Positions 1 through 13,700 of a stretch of 64,000 nucleotides of DNA are shown piece by piece. The position numbers and the translations under genes are program-made. Each line of letters opens with the position of its first letter. The first letter of the stretch is position 1. This stretch comes from Polytrichum commune (Eukaryota; Streptophyta; Polytrichopsida; Polytrichales; Polytrichaceae), in NCBI GenBank assembly GCA_950295325.1, contig OX485807.1:32337666-32401665 (forward strand), in the 5' to 3' direction. The notes below the pieces were generated by a model. The model saw only the letters and a program-made list of their open reading frames with translations, was not told the DNA's origin and did not search any database.

Positions 1-1104
1 CGATATCTCATTCCCCGGATCTGCAGGCTAGGTGCACAGTCCAGCTGCGGAGACAATAAACCACACGGAACGAAAAACAGCTCGGAATCCATCTCGCATG
101 AGCTGCAGGTTGATTGTCGGTCCGCTTTGGATGACTTAAAGCCTCCTCGGAAATCATAGCGGCAATTTTTTTTTCTTCTTTCCACCAGACTATTATTTCC
201 CGGGACTTGAAGAGAATTCGAGGTCGAGATCCTGTTGTGGCCATTCTTGTTTTTTTGTTGTTTTGAATCTGGAGCGAGTTCCGAGGATTTTTGGCGGAGG
301 CTACCGTAAGTCCCATCCAGTAATTCCCACGCACATCTGTCGGCTGTGTATTTTGCTTTGAGAGGTTGAGTTCTAAGTGAAGGTAGGAGAATTTCGAGTG
401 CCTTGTGTGCGCAGGTGATTTAGTTCTTACTGCCTGCGGAGGGTGAGTTGAGAGAGTATAGTTTTGAATCTTGAATGTAACGTTCAATCAAGGGATATTG
501 TTTGCAAATTTCTTGTAAGCTGAGTTGTAACAAATTTGTTCTTCTCATATAGATAACTGCTCTTTAGACTGTAGAGAAGACAAAGAGGCGAGGGAGAGAG
601 TAAAGCATAAGAGAAAAAAAGATTGGAACAAATTGACATGTTGCACAGAATCATTTCTTCTGTCTCGGGTGGGTTATGAATTCTTTTTCAACGAGATGCC
701 TCTCTTGACCAACGTAGGCTGGTTTGCCCAGTTGACAGATTTTTCAACTACCTATTCCCATTTGCACTTTCGATGCACCTTTGAGATGGCGTTTTCTTTT
801 ATGTACAGATTTAGCCTCGTATAATGACTTTCTTGAATTCTAATTTGAGTGGTGGAACCTTGGCCGTCGACTGAAAATGGTTATAAATCTTGAATACTAT
901 CATACCTCTCAAATTTTCTTGAATTTGGCAGAATCTCAGGAAGTGGTGACAAGTTCGATTGAATATCATCACAAAGCTACTATTGGGTTATATTATCAGG
1001 GTGATGTGGTTATATGTATCAGTGAGGATATCTTTACTTATAGAAAATACTTTGTGCATATGTACATACCCGTAAATGATTTAGTAGCACTATTTCTTGT
1101 GCAG
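1..1104 (+). other. 5' leader exon and leader intron of the ABCB gene (inferred)
   Basis: A probable untranslated first exon runs from the window edge to about 305, where a good donor (acc|gtaagt) occurs. An acceptor (cttgtgcag) at 1093-1104 precedes the start codon at 1127 by 22 bases. The roughly 800-bp leader intron is AT-rich and shows no coding signal. The promoter is either in the first 300 bases or left of the window. This is inferred from splice sites only. Confidence 0.45.
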
Positions 1105-1126
1105 GTTTTTGTAGAAAGGAGCAGTC

Positions 1127-4100
1127 ATGGCGGATCATCCAATTCCTGATATTACAATGCCAGTCCCATCGGATTTTCCTTCCGAGACCAAATCGACAAT
1201 AAATGGCACCGCAGAGACTGTAAGCAAAGCGGAAGAAAACAAGACTGGAAAGAAGGGGAAGAAGGAGAAGGGGAAGAAGGAGAAGGGGCATACAGTGCCG
1301 TTTTTGAAGCTATTTGCGTTTGCGGATCCCTTGGATTATCTACTGATGATTGTGGGGTCGATTGGTGCTATTGGTAATGGAGTGGCTATGCCTCTCATGA
1401 CACTCCTTTTTGGAGCCCTTACGAATGCGTTTGGTAACAACCAGACTGATACAACTAGTTTGGTTCACGAAGTCTCCAAGGTGTGTGGTTGCTCTCTCCC
1501 GAGTCACACATCTTGTTTTTCTTTCCTTGTAGACCGGTACCTTTCGATAGGTATCTAAAACATTGACAACTGTGAGTTTCAATCTGTGCTCGACTATCAT
1601 AATAATACTTTCAAGTGACATGCAGGTAGCCCTAAAATTTGTTTACCTTGCGATTGGAGCTGCCGTTGCATCATACTGTCGTGAGTATTTTCACTTGTTC
1701 GTTATTCATAGTTTAGGGGTCCTAATAAGAATGCCTGTTGTGCATCGTCATGAATGTTTTTTTTGAATTTTTTTCAACTAGAATTCGATGCAATGAGTTC
1801 AGTTTGCTCGTGTGTAGTGTAGTTGAAGTGGCTATGCTTGAATTATTTTACGGAACAGCAGAACCCTAAACCCTCAATGACGTTACTCAACCATTGGAAA
1901 TGATGAAGGCCATGTTATCTTCTTGGGGTGTAGAAATCACATTTTGGATGATAACTGGAGAGCGCCAATCCGCCCGAATTAGGAGTCTCTACCTTAAAAC
2001 CATCCTGCGGCAAGATATCCCATTTTTTGACCAAGAGACCACTACGGGCGAGGTGATAGGTCGAATGGCTGGAGACACAATCCTCATTCAAGATGCAATT
2101 GGTGAAAAGGTATGTAGAAATACCTGCAGAATAATTCTGTTTGAGGTCTAGTTACTGCGAATCAATTCCGTGAAGGAATCATATTGTCTATCTTCATTGT
2201 TGCTACTTCAATTGGTTCCGTGAAATCAGTGGTAGGCCTTAAACCCTTGGGGTGGTGTTTTCTGAACAGGTGGGCAAGTTTCTGCAATACGTAGCCATGT
2301 TCTTGGGAGGATTCTGTGTTGCATTTTACAAGGGGTGGAGGTTGACTCTTGTGATGGTAGCCACTATGCCACTGTTGATCGCGTCAGGCGGAACCATGGC
2401 TTACGTGATGGGGAAAATGTCAAGTGCGGGCCAGGAGGCGTATGCTGACGCTGGATCAACTGTCGAACAAGTGGTCAGCTCAATACGAACGGTGAGAAAA
2501 CATTCCTTGATGGTGTACAATGTATGCCCCATCGATGCTTACTAGACTTTGTTGCAATCTTGGTTATATAGAAAATTGCTTGATGGTGCAAAATTGAACC
2601 AACGTATGGCCTGTCGTTATTTGCTGGATTTTATTGCAATTTTGGCTATATCAAAAATCATTTGATGGTTCACAAATGAATCAACGTATGCCCCATCGAT
2701 TATTTATGGACTTTGTTGCAATCATGGCTGCATGGCACCAACTCAAATGCAGTTCACTCTTCTAAGAATGCTCCCATGTATCTGACTTGTAGGTGGCATC
2801 TTACAATGGTGAGAAGAAATCCGTTGTAGAGTATGACCGCGCGCTGGCGAAGGCTGAGAAGTCGGGGATCAAGTCGGGAGCTGCTGCCGGTATTGGGCTT
2901 GGAGTTGCACTGTTTGTTGTGTTCGCCAGTTACTCCCTTGCCATGTGGTATGGGTCGATCCTTGTTGCAGACAGAATCTTGTCGGGAGGAAATGTCATCA
3001 GTGTCATCTTCGCAGTACTCACCGGAGGATCGTAAGTACCTTCCAGGCTCTGCTGGTTCACGTCGTTTTCCCAGACATTGGAGTGCAGCTTGTATGCATG
3101 CCATTCATACACTCTTGAATGTTGATGATTGCTTGCATCACAGTAGTTCCACGGGAGCTGAATCGTAGGATAGAGTTTCGAGGTTTCGGAGAAGGTCCCC
3201 TAATTATATGTATGATGATGTTGCCCTAATCAGATCAATAGGCCAAGCGGGTCCATGTGTATCCTCCTTCGCCGCAGGAAAAGCGGCCGCGTACAAAATG
3301 TTTGAGGTAATCAAGAGGAAGCCGAAGATAGATGCGTACGACTTGAGCGGCAAGACGTTGGACGCACTCAGAGGTGAAATTGAGCTTCGGAGCGTCGACT
3401 TCCAGTACCCAAGTCGGCCAGATGTCCCAATCTTTAAGAACCTGAACCTGTTGATTTCTTCCGGGACAACCGTAGCATTGGTAGGGGAGAGTGGATCTGG
3501 GAAGTCCACAGTTGTGAGTCTGATTGAGAGGTTTTATGATCCAAACAGCGGTCAAGTGTTGGTAGATGGGTGTGACATCAAGACATTGCAATTGAGATGG
3601 TTGAGGAAGCAGATTGGGCTTGTGAGCCAGGAACCGGTGTTGTTTGGCACCTCCATCAAGGAGAATATCGCTTATGGCAAGGATGATGCTACCGATGAGG
3701 AGGTCTATCAGGCAGCCGCTTTGGCAAACGCAGCTAATTTCATCACCAACATGCCCAAGGCCTTCAACACACAAGTTGGTGAGCGAGGCATCCAATTGTC
3801 AGGAGGTCAGAAACAGAGGGTGGCAATTGCCAGAGCTATTTTGAAGAACCCAAGGATTTTGCTGTTGGATGAAGCCACGAGCGCTTTGGATGCTGAGTCG
3901 GAGCGCATTGTCCAAGAAGCACTGGAGAATGTGATGGTGGGTAGGACAACTGTTGTTGTGGCACATCGTCTTACCACCATTCGTAACGCAAATCTCATCG
4001 CTGTCATACAACGAGGCGTGGTTGTCGAAACCGGTATAAGAAACACTTAACCTGATTTCGTCAAAAACTTGTTAATGGCCATACATAATTTTTGCCACCT

Positions 4101-7100
4101 TAAGGTCGTTGATGAATTGTTTTGAACATCATGAAAGTCGATTCTCGTTGACATATACCTATCCAATGTCCATAGCATTCTTAGGCATGTGTAGGATGTT
4201 GTCTTATTATTCTAGATTCAAGAATATATCCAAGCATCAAAGTCCTTCATTACATGCATGAATGCCAAGCATTGTCAAGTGGCATTAAACTCTCATTAGT
4301 CTGACACCTCATTGGTACCTATCTATCTGTGGACAAAGCCCTCCCAACTACCAAGATTGATTCAACCCAAGGAACTTGCCAAAAAGGAAGCCACCGAGTG
4401 TATGCTCTCCAAGATGATGCTTATCTATGGTGAACACTCACTACACCACTTAAGAGTGCTATGTCTAGTGTATGTTGTACTTGCTTAGCAATTTCTGTTG
4501 TAAACTAATTTTTTTGAAACTTGATAATCCGCAGGGACACATGATGAGCTTCTGAGGAACTCCGACGGAGCATACTCATCACTGATCCGGTTGCAACAGA
4601 TGGACAAGAAAGAAGACGATGAAATGCTGAACGGAGAATTTGAGGGTGCAAATAACGATGCAATTAGTCGATCCCTTAGCAAAGGGTCACGGGCTAGCCA
4701 TGGTAGCCATAACCTTAGTCTGTCCCGGAGCACCCGAAGTGCCAACAGGAGTGTTCGAGAGCAACCTGGAAGTGCCAAAAGCGAAAGGAAAGACCAAGAC
4801 ATTGAAGAGGGGGAGAAGAAATACAGGACACGCACTGAAACTTCCATCTTCCGCCTCGCAGCCATGAATAAACCTGAGCTTCCAGTTTTTATTGTTGGAA
4901 TGGCAGGCGCTCTTGGGAATGGCTGCACGTTTCCGGTGTTCGGGCTCTTGTTGTCCAATGCCATTTTCTCATTCTATTTGCCAACTCCACATGAGATTCG
5001 GAGGAAAGCGAATTTCTGGGCTCTTATGTACTTAATTCTGGCTATTGGAATCCTCGTCGTTGCTCCCACGCAGATATTCTGTTTTGGATTGATAGGGCAG
5101 CGGCTCATTCGCCGTCTGCGAAAAATAACATTTGAGAAGGTGCTGAGGAATGAAATCGGATGGTTTGATGATGATGACAATGCAAGGTGGGGATGCTTCG
5201 AAGTTTTGATCCTTAAGCCTTAAACCCTAAACCCTACACCGATTTTTTCTCTTCTTGGGGATGTAACAGAGTCAGAATGATTCATTATCAGTTCAGAATT
5301 TGAGGAAAGGATGAGCTTTGTTTTTTGTTTAAAAAAAAATAGTGTGTTTTCTGGATCAAACCAAACATTTGGCTTTTGTTATTACCTACTTCAAGGTTTT
5401 GTCTTACCTCTCCTATTTTCCTTGTGTCGAGGAGATTGAGGTCTTCATGCACATGCTACACAACAATTTGCTTGAGTCTTCCCGTTACCTCTGGAGATTG
5501 GAGGGTCAGTAGCAGAAACTTAAGACAAGGATCCATTGTTATCAGGAACTCATGAACTTTCATCAGTGTAGATGATGTTGTGGAAGGTGTTTCCTTCCAT
5601 GCAGATTGATTGTTGTGATGATGGCCCTTGGTCAAATGGCAGCAAAAGCGTTTACCATTTGGCTTTAATTGCTTTGTATTGAGTATTTACTTTCTGAGAG
5701 GTTTGGATATTTAACTATCTCTGTGGATTCTTATTTTATGCTTTCCTGGTGACCTTTATGTGCAAGTGTTGATGTTCGAACATCATCAATACTTACAAGG
5801 ATATTTGGTTTTTGGGTGCAGTGGCTCAATTGGTGCACGCCTTTCCACGGATGCAGCAGCTGTGAAGACGATGGTGGGAGATACCCTTGCCCTCGTATTC
5901 CAAAACATCGGCACCGTCATCTGCGGCTTATCCATCGCCTTCAGCGCAAATTGGGAACTGTCACTCTTGGTTCTGGCCTTGGTTCCTCTTCTTGGTACAC
6001 AAGGATACTTTCAGATGAAGATGATGAAGGGTTTTGGCAATGATGCGAAGGTAATTCACGAGATTATACTACTTATTGACCTCTGTTTCCTCTAGTGGAC
6101 CCCCTTAACAATATCTTATAAAAATCTGTCAGAGAAGTTTCTATAGAGGTGCCACAGTACTAGAAATACGTACAGTGTAACAAAAACAAGGAAAATCTAC
6201 TTTCCTTCCCTCCCCTTCTCCTTCCTTGTAAAATCTACCCTGCCTGCTTCCCTCCCCTCCCTTCATTTTTATCCTCTCCTCTTTGATCCCTTCCTTCCCT
6301 TCCTATCTTACGCATTCCTTGGGTCTTCCCTTACCCTCATGCATTGTGTTCAAGTAGCTTTGGTAAATTCCAAGGAAAAAGCGGAGGGATGCAAGAAGAA
6401 TACAAACCCTAACAATGAAATAACCAAGGGAAATAAAAGACATGCAACTACTATTCGACACATTAAATACTCCACTAACGGCCTTGATTGAACTCATCCT
6501 TCAATATAGTTTTAGTGGTCGTGATTGTCCAAGTAATGCACACATGACCCTAATTCTCCTAGCGCTATCCCTAGCTTCCCTACCCTTCATTACCCCTCGC
6601 TCTCATTGCTTGCTGCAATTTAATTTCTAAATGTTTTTGGAGGCTCCCAAAATTAAATGACCCCAAATGGAACAAGGCCTACACTTTTTGTCTAATTTAG
6701 TTTATTTTTCCCACTTTTCTCACTCGTCAACTTTACACTCTGATCTGTGTAGGAAGCATATCAAGATGCAAGCCGAGTGGCAAATGATGCCATCTCAAGC
6801 ATCCGAACAGTTTCGTCGTTCTGCGCAGAGGAGAAGGTGGTGGACTTGTATGTGGAGAAGTGCAAGAAGCCCTTGAACAGTGGGATTAGGCAGGGCTACA
6901 TTAGTGGGACTGGCTTGGGATTTTCCAACTTCGTTATGTTCTCCTGCTATGCTCTTGCCTTTTGGTTCGGTGCGAAACTCGTCTCACAGGGCAAGACAAA
7001 CTTCAATGCTGTTTTCAGGGTCTTCTTCGCCATCACCATGAGTGCGATGGGCGTGTCCCAGTCTGCTGGCATGACACCGGACCTGACAAAGGTCAAGATT

Positions 7101-8437
7101 GCTGTGAATTCGGTTTTCGAGCTGCTTGATCGCACTTCTGAAATTGATCCGTATGACCAGGGCGGGAAGACCTTGAAAGCTGTTCGAGGTGATATTGAGC
7201 TCTGCAACGTGAGCTTTACGTATCCAACCAGACCAACCATTACCATCTTCAGTGACTTGAACCTCACCGTGGAGGCTGGCAAGGTAATTTGTCGTCTATA
7301 AACTTTCGCCATGTTTTTTTTGTCATGTTTCTTGATAAGTGGCTCACTGCAGTAGTGATTGACATTTGTGCATTCAGTTATTACGTAGTTTGAAGAATCC
7401 AATGAACTCAATCGAGCAATTTTCGAGAAGAAAATGCTTGCTGTCTGTTTCTATGAATGGAGAGATCCGACCGCCAGGCATAGACCATGGACCGGTTGAG
7501 TTTGGTTTATAACCAGTTCAAGTTCAAGACTTTAGGCAAATAGTTGATCATTTTAGAGGAGTCTATAGATTATTCCTTAAATCAATCAAGGAAAACTGGA
7601 AGGAATCAGCATGTAATTGGTCGGACTTGGAAACACTTAATTCTCAACCGATTTGCCTAAAATATCCCCAGACGTTGGTGTGTTTAGCATGGTTTATGAG
7701 TTAATGGACATCACAATGTTTATAACGATTTTCATTTCACTTGATGTAAAATCGACTCGACTGACTCATCATGACTTCATCCATTTGTGCAGACTGTGGC
7801 ACTTGTGGGAGAGTCGGGTAGCGGGAAGTCGACCGTCATTTCATTGATTGAGCGATTCTATGACCCTGTCAGCGGTGTAATCAAGCTCGATGGTGTTGAT
7901 ATTAGGCAGTTACGAGTGCATTGGCTAAGGCAACAGATTGGGCTCGTGAGCCAAGAACCCGTCCTGTTCAACACGTCCATCAAAACGAACATTGTGTACG
8001 GTAGAGACGATGTGGTGGCTGACACGGAGGTCGAGGCCGCCACTAAGGCGTCCAACTGCCACAAATTCATAACGGGCTTGCCACAGGGATTCGACACGTT
8101 GGTCGGCGAACGGGGTGTCCAGCTCTCCGGGGGACAGAAACAGAGGGTCGCCATAGCCAGGGCTATTGTCAAGGACCCCAAAATTTTGCTCCTCGATGAG
8201 GCCACGAGCGCTCTTGATGCCGAGTCTGAGCACGTCGTTCAAGAGGCACTTGACCGTGTGATGGTGAACCGAACCACCATTGTGGTGGCACACAGGCTAT
8301 CCACAATTCGCAACGCGGACGTTATTGCGGTCGTCAAAAACGGGGTTATCGTTGAACAAGGCAAACATGATGAACTCATGGCTCGAGAGAATGGGGCGTA
8401 CCATGCCCTTGTCCGCCTCCATCTTTCCTCGTCATAA
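1127..8437 (+). CDS. ABCB: ABCB-type (MDR/P-glycoprotein) full ABC transporter, 10 coding exons, 1300 aa
   Basis: Full-size ABC exporter of the B subfamily, a plasma-membrane ATP-driven pump; plant members move auxin and other amphipathic compounds. Exons by splice site and phase: 1127-1480, 1626-1680, 1934-2109, 2270-2491, 2793-3031, 3234-4033, 4535-5186, 5822-6050, 6753-7283, 7793-8437. They sum to 3903 nt with no frame break. Layout is TMD1-NBD1-linker-TMD2-NBD2. NBD1 has Walker [10 protein letters not shown] near residue 434, signature LSGGQKQR near 536 and Walker [13 protein letters not shown] near 556. NBD2 repeats all three near 1091, 1197 and 1216, so both ATP sites look competent. 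The N-terminus carries a lysine/glycine-rich stretch ([13 protein letters not shown]). The TMD1 segment [19 protein letters not shown] and the length are typical of plant ABCBs. The substrate cannot be read from sequence. Confidence 0.95.
2500..2735. repeat. Imperfect tandem repeat (about 95 bp x 2.5) in an ABCB intron
   Basis: Within the intron after the fourth coding exon, a block built on 'cttgatggtg..caa', 'aacgtatgcccc' and 'gactttgttgcaatc' recurs about three times. It lies between donor 2492 and acceptor 2792 and does not touch coding sequence. Confidence 0.7.
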
Positions 8438-8548
8438 ATCAAAAATCTTATACGGAAATCTCTTCATCCGCAGCTTTCATTGCGATCTTTCTCCGGAGCA
8501 TAACAATAGATAGATCGTAGTTAGGTGGAATCCGAACTGCAATTCGTA

Positions 8549-8595
8549 AACCCTAAACCTGAAGCCCTAAACCCCAAACCCCAAACCCCAAACTA
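8549..8595. repeat. Interstitial telomere-like run (CCCTAAA and CCCCAAA units)
   Basis: About six units related to the plant telomere repeat stand in a row at the junction between the ABCB 3' end and its duplicated copy. Shorter CCCTAAACCCT motifs also occur in ABCB introns near 1863-1878 and 5216-5236. Confidence 0.7.
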
Positions 8596-8597
8596 CA

Positions 8598-8843
8598 GGC
8601 TATTCACAATTCGTAATGTGGACAATATTGCGGTTGTCACAAACAAGGATATCATCAAACAAGGCAAACATGATGAATTGACGGCTCGAGACAGTGGGTT
8701 GTAAGCAGCATGCCCTTGTCCGTCTCCATCTTTTCCTCTTTCATTAAAAACCATGGAATGGAAAATCCCTTCATCTGCAGCTTTGGTTGCGACCGATTGT
8801 TCTCTGCTGTAAAACAATAGATAGACTGTAGTGTAGTTAGGTT
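8598..8843 (+). pseudogene. Decayed duplicate of the ABCB 3' end (C-terminal codons plus 3' UTR)
   Basis: This stretch aligns with 8291-8525: the codons around [15 protein letters not shown], the [12 protein letters not shown] segment, then the 3' UTR up to 'aacaatagatag..gtagttagg'. It carries many substitutions. The copied frame is closed by a TAA just after the codons for ARDSG, and there is an insertion before 'catgcccttgtccg'. It starts after the telomere-like run. It cannot encode an NBD and is a tandem duplication relic, although it may be transcribed as extra 3' UTR. Confidence 0.85.
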
Positions 8844-8845
8844 AG

Positions 8846-10734
8846 CCATGCCGTATGGCATGCATTGGAGGTCGTGGGGTTGCAAAAGCCCAGAATATAT
8901 GCAGCACTATTGCTGGATCTGGAAACTCATAGAGAGGAGTCACAAACCGAGGAGCGGTTGCGACATGTATAATTATGGCATTGTTTCTCTTTCCCATGTT
9001 GATGCAGTCTACAATTTTGGCTTGTACATAAATTCTTTAATAGATTGCATAAGCTCATCCTCGTCAATAAGGACTGTTGGTGACTTGCACCCTTTCCTGA
9101 AAACTTTGTCAAGATTCAGGGTGTGACTGGAATTAGGTTTTAGGGTTAAGGGGTTAGTGTCTCTGTGTAGCAGTTCATCTCACAGTTGTTTCGGTGAAGA
9201 TCTCTCGTGTGAGCATTTCGTTGGGAAACAGCCACCTATGCCATTTATTCATTCATCAAGCATGCTTGGAGGTGGTGCATTGAATGGGGAGAACTGACTG
9301 CTAGTTACAAATGAACTGGTTGAGTTTGAGAAATAGTTGGTTGAAAGTTACTGAACAATTTAGAGGAATGTATAGAATATACCTTGACTAATAAAGAAAC
9401 TGAACGATCACGGCATGGAAACAATTGGACTTTGACCGATTAAATTATGCCCAAAAATCTCTTCGGACACTGAGGTGGTGTTTGAATTTGTAAGACGAGC
9501 AACCTATTTCGGTTGGTTTGAGGGACAAACACATTCTGGCAACTTTTGGCATGCCAAAAGTTGCGTTTGACTCTCGATGGGCCGATGTAGAATGTTATTC
9601 ATTCAAACCTCCACACTACCTCCAAGCATGCACCACAAACTTACTGAACATGGAAGGTGTTCTATGCTAAACAACCAACTTCCAACCAAAAGTCACGTTG
9701 AGTTCGAGGACAACGCTACTGTTCTATTCGCGTCTAGTTGGGAATCAGGATTAGGAGCTTTCGCAAATGTATTCCGGTTTCGAAATCATCTGCAACTGTT
9801 ACCCTGATTGGCGTTGCTTGTATTAACCATGCCCCACTTTCCTGGGTTGTGTTTTGGGCAATTTTGCAATTTGAGAACACACGGGTTCTTAAATCTTTGT
9901 AGGCATTAGTAACCTTCAATTTATAGTGACCCAAGTCTTTCTACAAAATTGTACCTAATACTTATATGCACATGCCGCAGTGCAGTGCCACTAAAATACA
10001 CCTTGGCATTGCTGTCAAATAATATTATTGTCAGATTTAACTCTCTGTGAGATCAATGTCGTTCCAATTACCATGTCTGGACGAGCTGAGAATCTGAAAA
10101 ACCTTTCGATTCCAAGCCAATTCTCATAACTGCCGATTCCGACACATTACAAAGTTTTATTTCCTGTTTACTTCCTAGCTGCAAAATTGGCTTTCCAGTT
10201 GTCGATTTTGCATCTGCCTGTTCACTGCTTGACTAGTGCACTGGTCCAGCCAATCCCATAACAAGACTAATCATCAAACATTTGCGTGGGGGTGTTACTA
10301 GGTTCATTTTTTTCACATTCTCCAACTTCTACCATTTTGATTCACACAACGAAACTTGTATTGCATTAGCAAATCTACAATGAAGCATCAGCAAAAAGTG
10401 GATTGACAATCAAACTTCTCTTAATTTAGTTGTGTTTATCGGAAGTGCGTGTTTGTTGATTTCGTCATTGATTACATAGATCCTCCCAATTGTGTTCACT
10501 ACTGAGTGTCGAGTAGTTAATAAAATATCGAAGACGTAGTCCAATCTCTTTCAACAACATGTTTCTCTTTGACCCGAACCACACACCAAGCATATATAGA
10601 TATGTGATTAAGAAAAGTAACTGAATCACACCCGCATACCTTAGGTCATTGAAAAAAGAAAGAAAGAAAGAATGTCTGTGCAATCGTGGTTACTCAGAAG
10701 CAACTTGTCATGTTGAGTAGAAGCTATGGCGAAC
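8846..10734. other. Intergenic spacer with one dispersed foldback repeat copy
   Basis: No convincing gene. Holds the ABCB downstream region, a foldback repeat copy at about 9225-9725, and a stretch (9290-9470) resembling ABCB intron sequence at 7480-7680 ('gaggagtctatagattat' against 'gaggaatgtatagaatat'). The rest is AT-rich and convergent to the end of the next gene. Confidence 0.5.
9225..9725. repeat. Dispersed foldback repeat, copy A
   Basis: The left arm contains GCATGCTTGGAGGTGGTGC near 9260. The right arm contains CTACCTCCAAGCATGCACC near 9618-9636, its inverse. The sequence after the right arm ('aaggtgttctatgc', 'aaccaacttcc', 'gttgagttcgaggacaac') matches copies near 18.1, 53.5 and 55.5 kb. 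Confidence 0.65.
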
Positions 10735-13700
10735 TTACGATGTTTGAGCTTCCTTGAACACTTCCGAGCATACAAAACTCTGTTCATGGATAAAGGGAGA
10801 ATGTTTTAGTCATAGCCTTGTTCCAATACAAATTTGAATAGAAACAAAAACCAAAGCGACCTAATAGCCAAGGGTTTCCGGAAACCTGTGAGCATCATAC
10901 CTTGATGAAAATTTGTGGTATTTCTTTGGGATGATGCCAGTGAGGCAGTTGCGACTGACATCTCTGTATAATTGTCACCCCCAAAGTTCAGGGTGAGTCA
11001 TTTTGTGTAGGGAATCAAATCAAATTGGTGCAAGATGTGCAAGAATCTCGGCGACGCTTATAACCACACCATTCAAGGTATTCAGTGTCGCTCACTATTT
11101 GGAATCACATAATGGTATAAATTTTAGTTTTTAACCAACAAAGATTAAATAGGTTGCATGACCATTATACAGCATAAGCGACTTTACTTAGTAAAAACTT
11201 ACAGTCTTCGCCAAATTTTTTTTTTATAGAAATTCCGAATAGTAAGTGACACTAAATTCCATAAATGTTGTAGAGGCTTAAATGTTTTCCATTTTCTAAA
11301 GATTCACCATGACACAAGGCCATGAAAGGCTGCATGGATATCTGGAGTCTTAAGTTCCCTTGAGGTCAAATCCATGCAATCTCAACCGTTGAGAGCATGG
11401 AAGTTGGGACTTACCACTTCACACAGGGTCCCAATTCCTAAGCCAAGTATGGGATGGATGCCTACATGGTTGCACGTTTTGGAGGTGAGGCTTGGGACTT
11501 GTGTTGAGAGTTGGGGGTCTTTAACAAAAATCTCAGTAATTGTTTTTGCAGAAATAATGAAGAATTGACTTCTAGTGGATGTAAACCATACTTTAATGAT
11601 TTCTTGAGGTTCAAAGTTGGGACTTTGCCCTCCATGTTGGGACTTGCTGATAGGAGTGGGACTTGGGATCCCATGTGAACTGGCCCTTAGTATCGCTTAT
11701 TATCCAAAGTTACATAGTGCTACAACTTTTTTTCTTCTTTTTTTGGGTAAGAATGTAAGTCTTTACTAAGTAAAGTCATGTATGTTGTGGAGTGTCCATA
11801 TAACCTATTTAATTTTTGTTGGTAAAAACAATCCTATAGTAAAAAACTATTACTATTACATAATTCTAAATAGTAAGCGACACTAAATACCATACACAGT
11901 GTAATGAGTGTAATGTTGCCATTTTCACTCGAGGTTTTGATATAGAAGAGATTCACGAATGTCGACAAGCCGGGGTCATTGATAAGACACAGGAAGTGAG
12001 ACTTTGTTAAAGATTGTATTGCTTACATGGATTTCAAGTTCGACTTGAGGAGTGAGACTGGGACTTTCCCTGTGAGCTCATTATTGCTCAAATCTCTGCA
12101 CCGCCGTGATATAAGTTCCAGCTTAAGTGAAGAGGCGATTTGGGATATCAATATCGTACAAATTGAAAGAAAAAAAAAAACTGTGTCTCTCACACTTTTT
12201 CCATTGTCCTTCAATAGTGTAACTTTGGTAGAATTGTGAGGTTTAACTTACACCGATTTCAGGTTGGGCAGACTCGGCAAGCTGTCAGGAATCTCTCCTG
12301 TGAATGCATTGTTCGACAAATCTCTGCAAGAAAGATGGTGAGAGTGCTACTTGGCTTGAGAGTGTTGGAAGTATTAACCTCAATGGGTTGCACTAATATT
12401 GACAGTCAATAAGCATCATATAAAAGTACCTTCATTGATACTTTTGATTATGGGATGAGACCTTCTTGAATCTATTACAGAAAAAAGATGGGAGGTATAG
12501 TTTGTGAAAGGTACAAGTATTTGAGGTTAGCGAGCCCTCGAACTACATTTCCATCTGAGACAACCCTGCCATCGTCAACACTTCAATGTGCACACATCAA
12601 TCATGTTAATGTTTTCTCAAGTTCTTGAGAAATTGTTAAATACGTGTTGTAATTCTCATTGAGGTGACATCGTATCGTTTTTCAAGGCAAACATCTTGCG
12701 TGTTAGTTTAGTAACTGGATCCACATAAGAGCTCGATTGTTTGCTACCAATTTGATGTCCTGTATGCAAGCTTTCTTGTCTTTCAAAACTTTGAATACGC
12801 TCACAATGTGAAAGTGAACGGAATTTAGCTGAATCATGATTGATTGATGAAAATGAGGATTTGCACACCTTGGACTCTCTTCCACCGATTCCAAGAGGTG
12901 TCGAGATTGGTGGCCTTGTGCATTTGTAAATTTTTCATGAGTTTCAACCTTGTCGTCATCACAAGGCGGGCCTCCTGGTCTGCATTTCATCACATTTTAC
13001 ACATTTGAGCTTCATAGTTCAACACTCCACTACAATCATGATAGTTTCTTGTTTTGAGGAATAATTGGTAAGATTGTGATCCTAACAAATTGGGCTCAGA
13101 AACCTACCCAGGTCTAGGCCGAGGAACTGGATTTGAGTCATTGAACCTATAGTCGATATACATGAATCTTGTCAATTGCTTTGGTTGCATATTTTTTGTT
13201 TCAAGATGGGTCATTTCTACATCATTCTTCAACTTTTTTTTTTATTCATATCTTGACTAGGAAACTTGATTCTTCACATCACAAAAGGAATGTGAGTATA
13301 TGGCATACATATTTGCTATGTATGGCACAATTCTTGTAAATACTTGTGTAGTTTTTGTTTGCACAATGAACTATTTTACGCAAAGGTTATTGACAACCAA
13401 CCAACTACCATGTGTTTACGATTAAGTAAGCACGACTGTGCCTAAATTTACTCTCCACCTATTTTGTAAAGATGTTCCAAACAATCACATGATGAAATGT
13501 GGCATTTTTGGGAGATATAATTATTCATTTACGCCTAAATTAACGTGCATGTAGGGTATTTGATGTGTTGTATACATTGATTGCTCACAAAACAATCCGA
13601 AATAAGCAACAAAGGGAATTCACATGCAACGAAGATTACCCAAAAAGATTCATAAGAACTTACAAGGGTGGTATTGGGAGCGTAAAATTTGGTGGAGTAT

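Noticed and set aside
8-487. 159-codon minus-strand frame at the left edge
   Set aside because: It lies opposite the probable ABCB leader exon and its donor. No motif or codon support.
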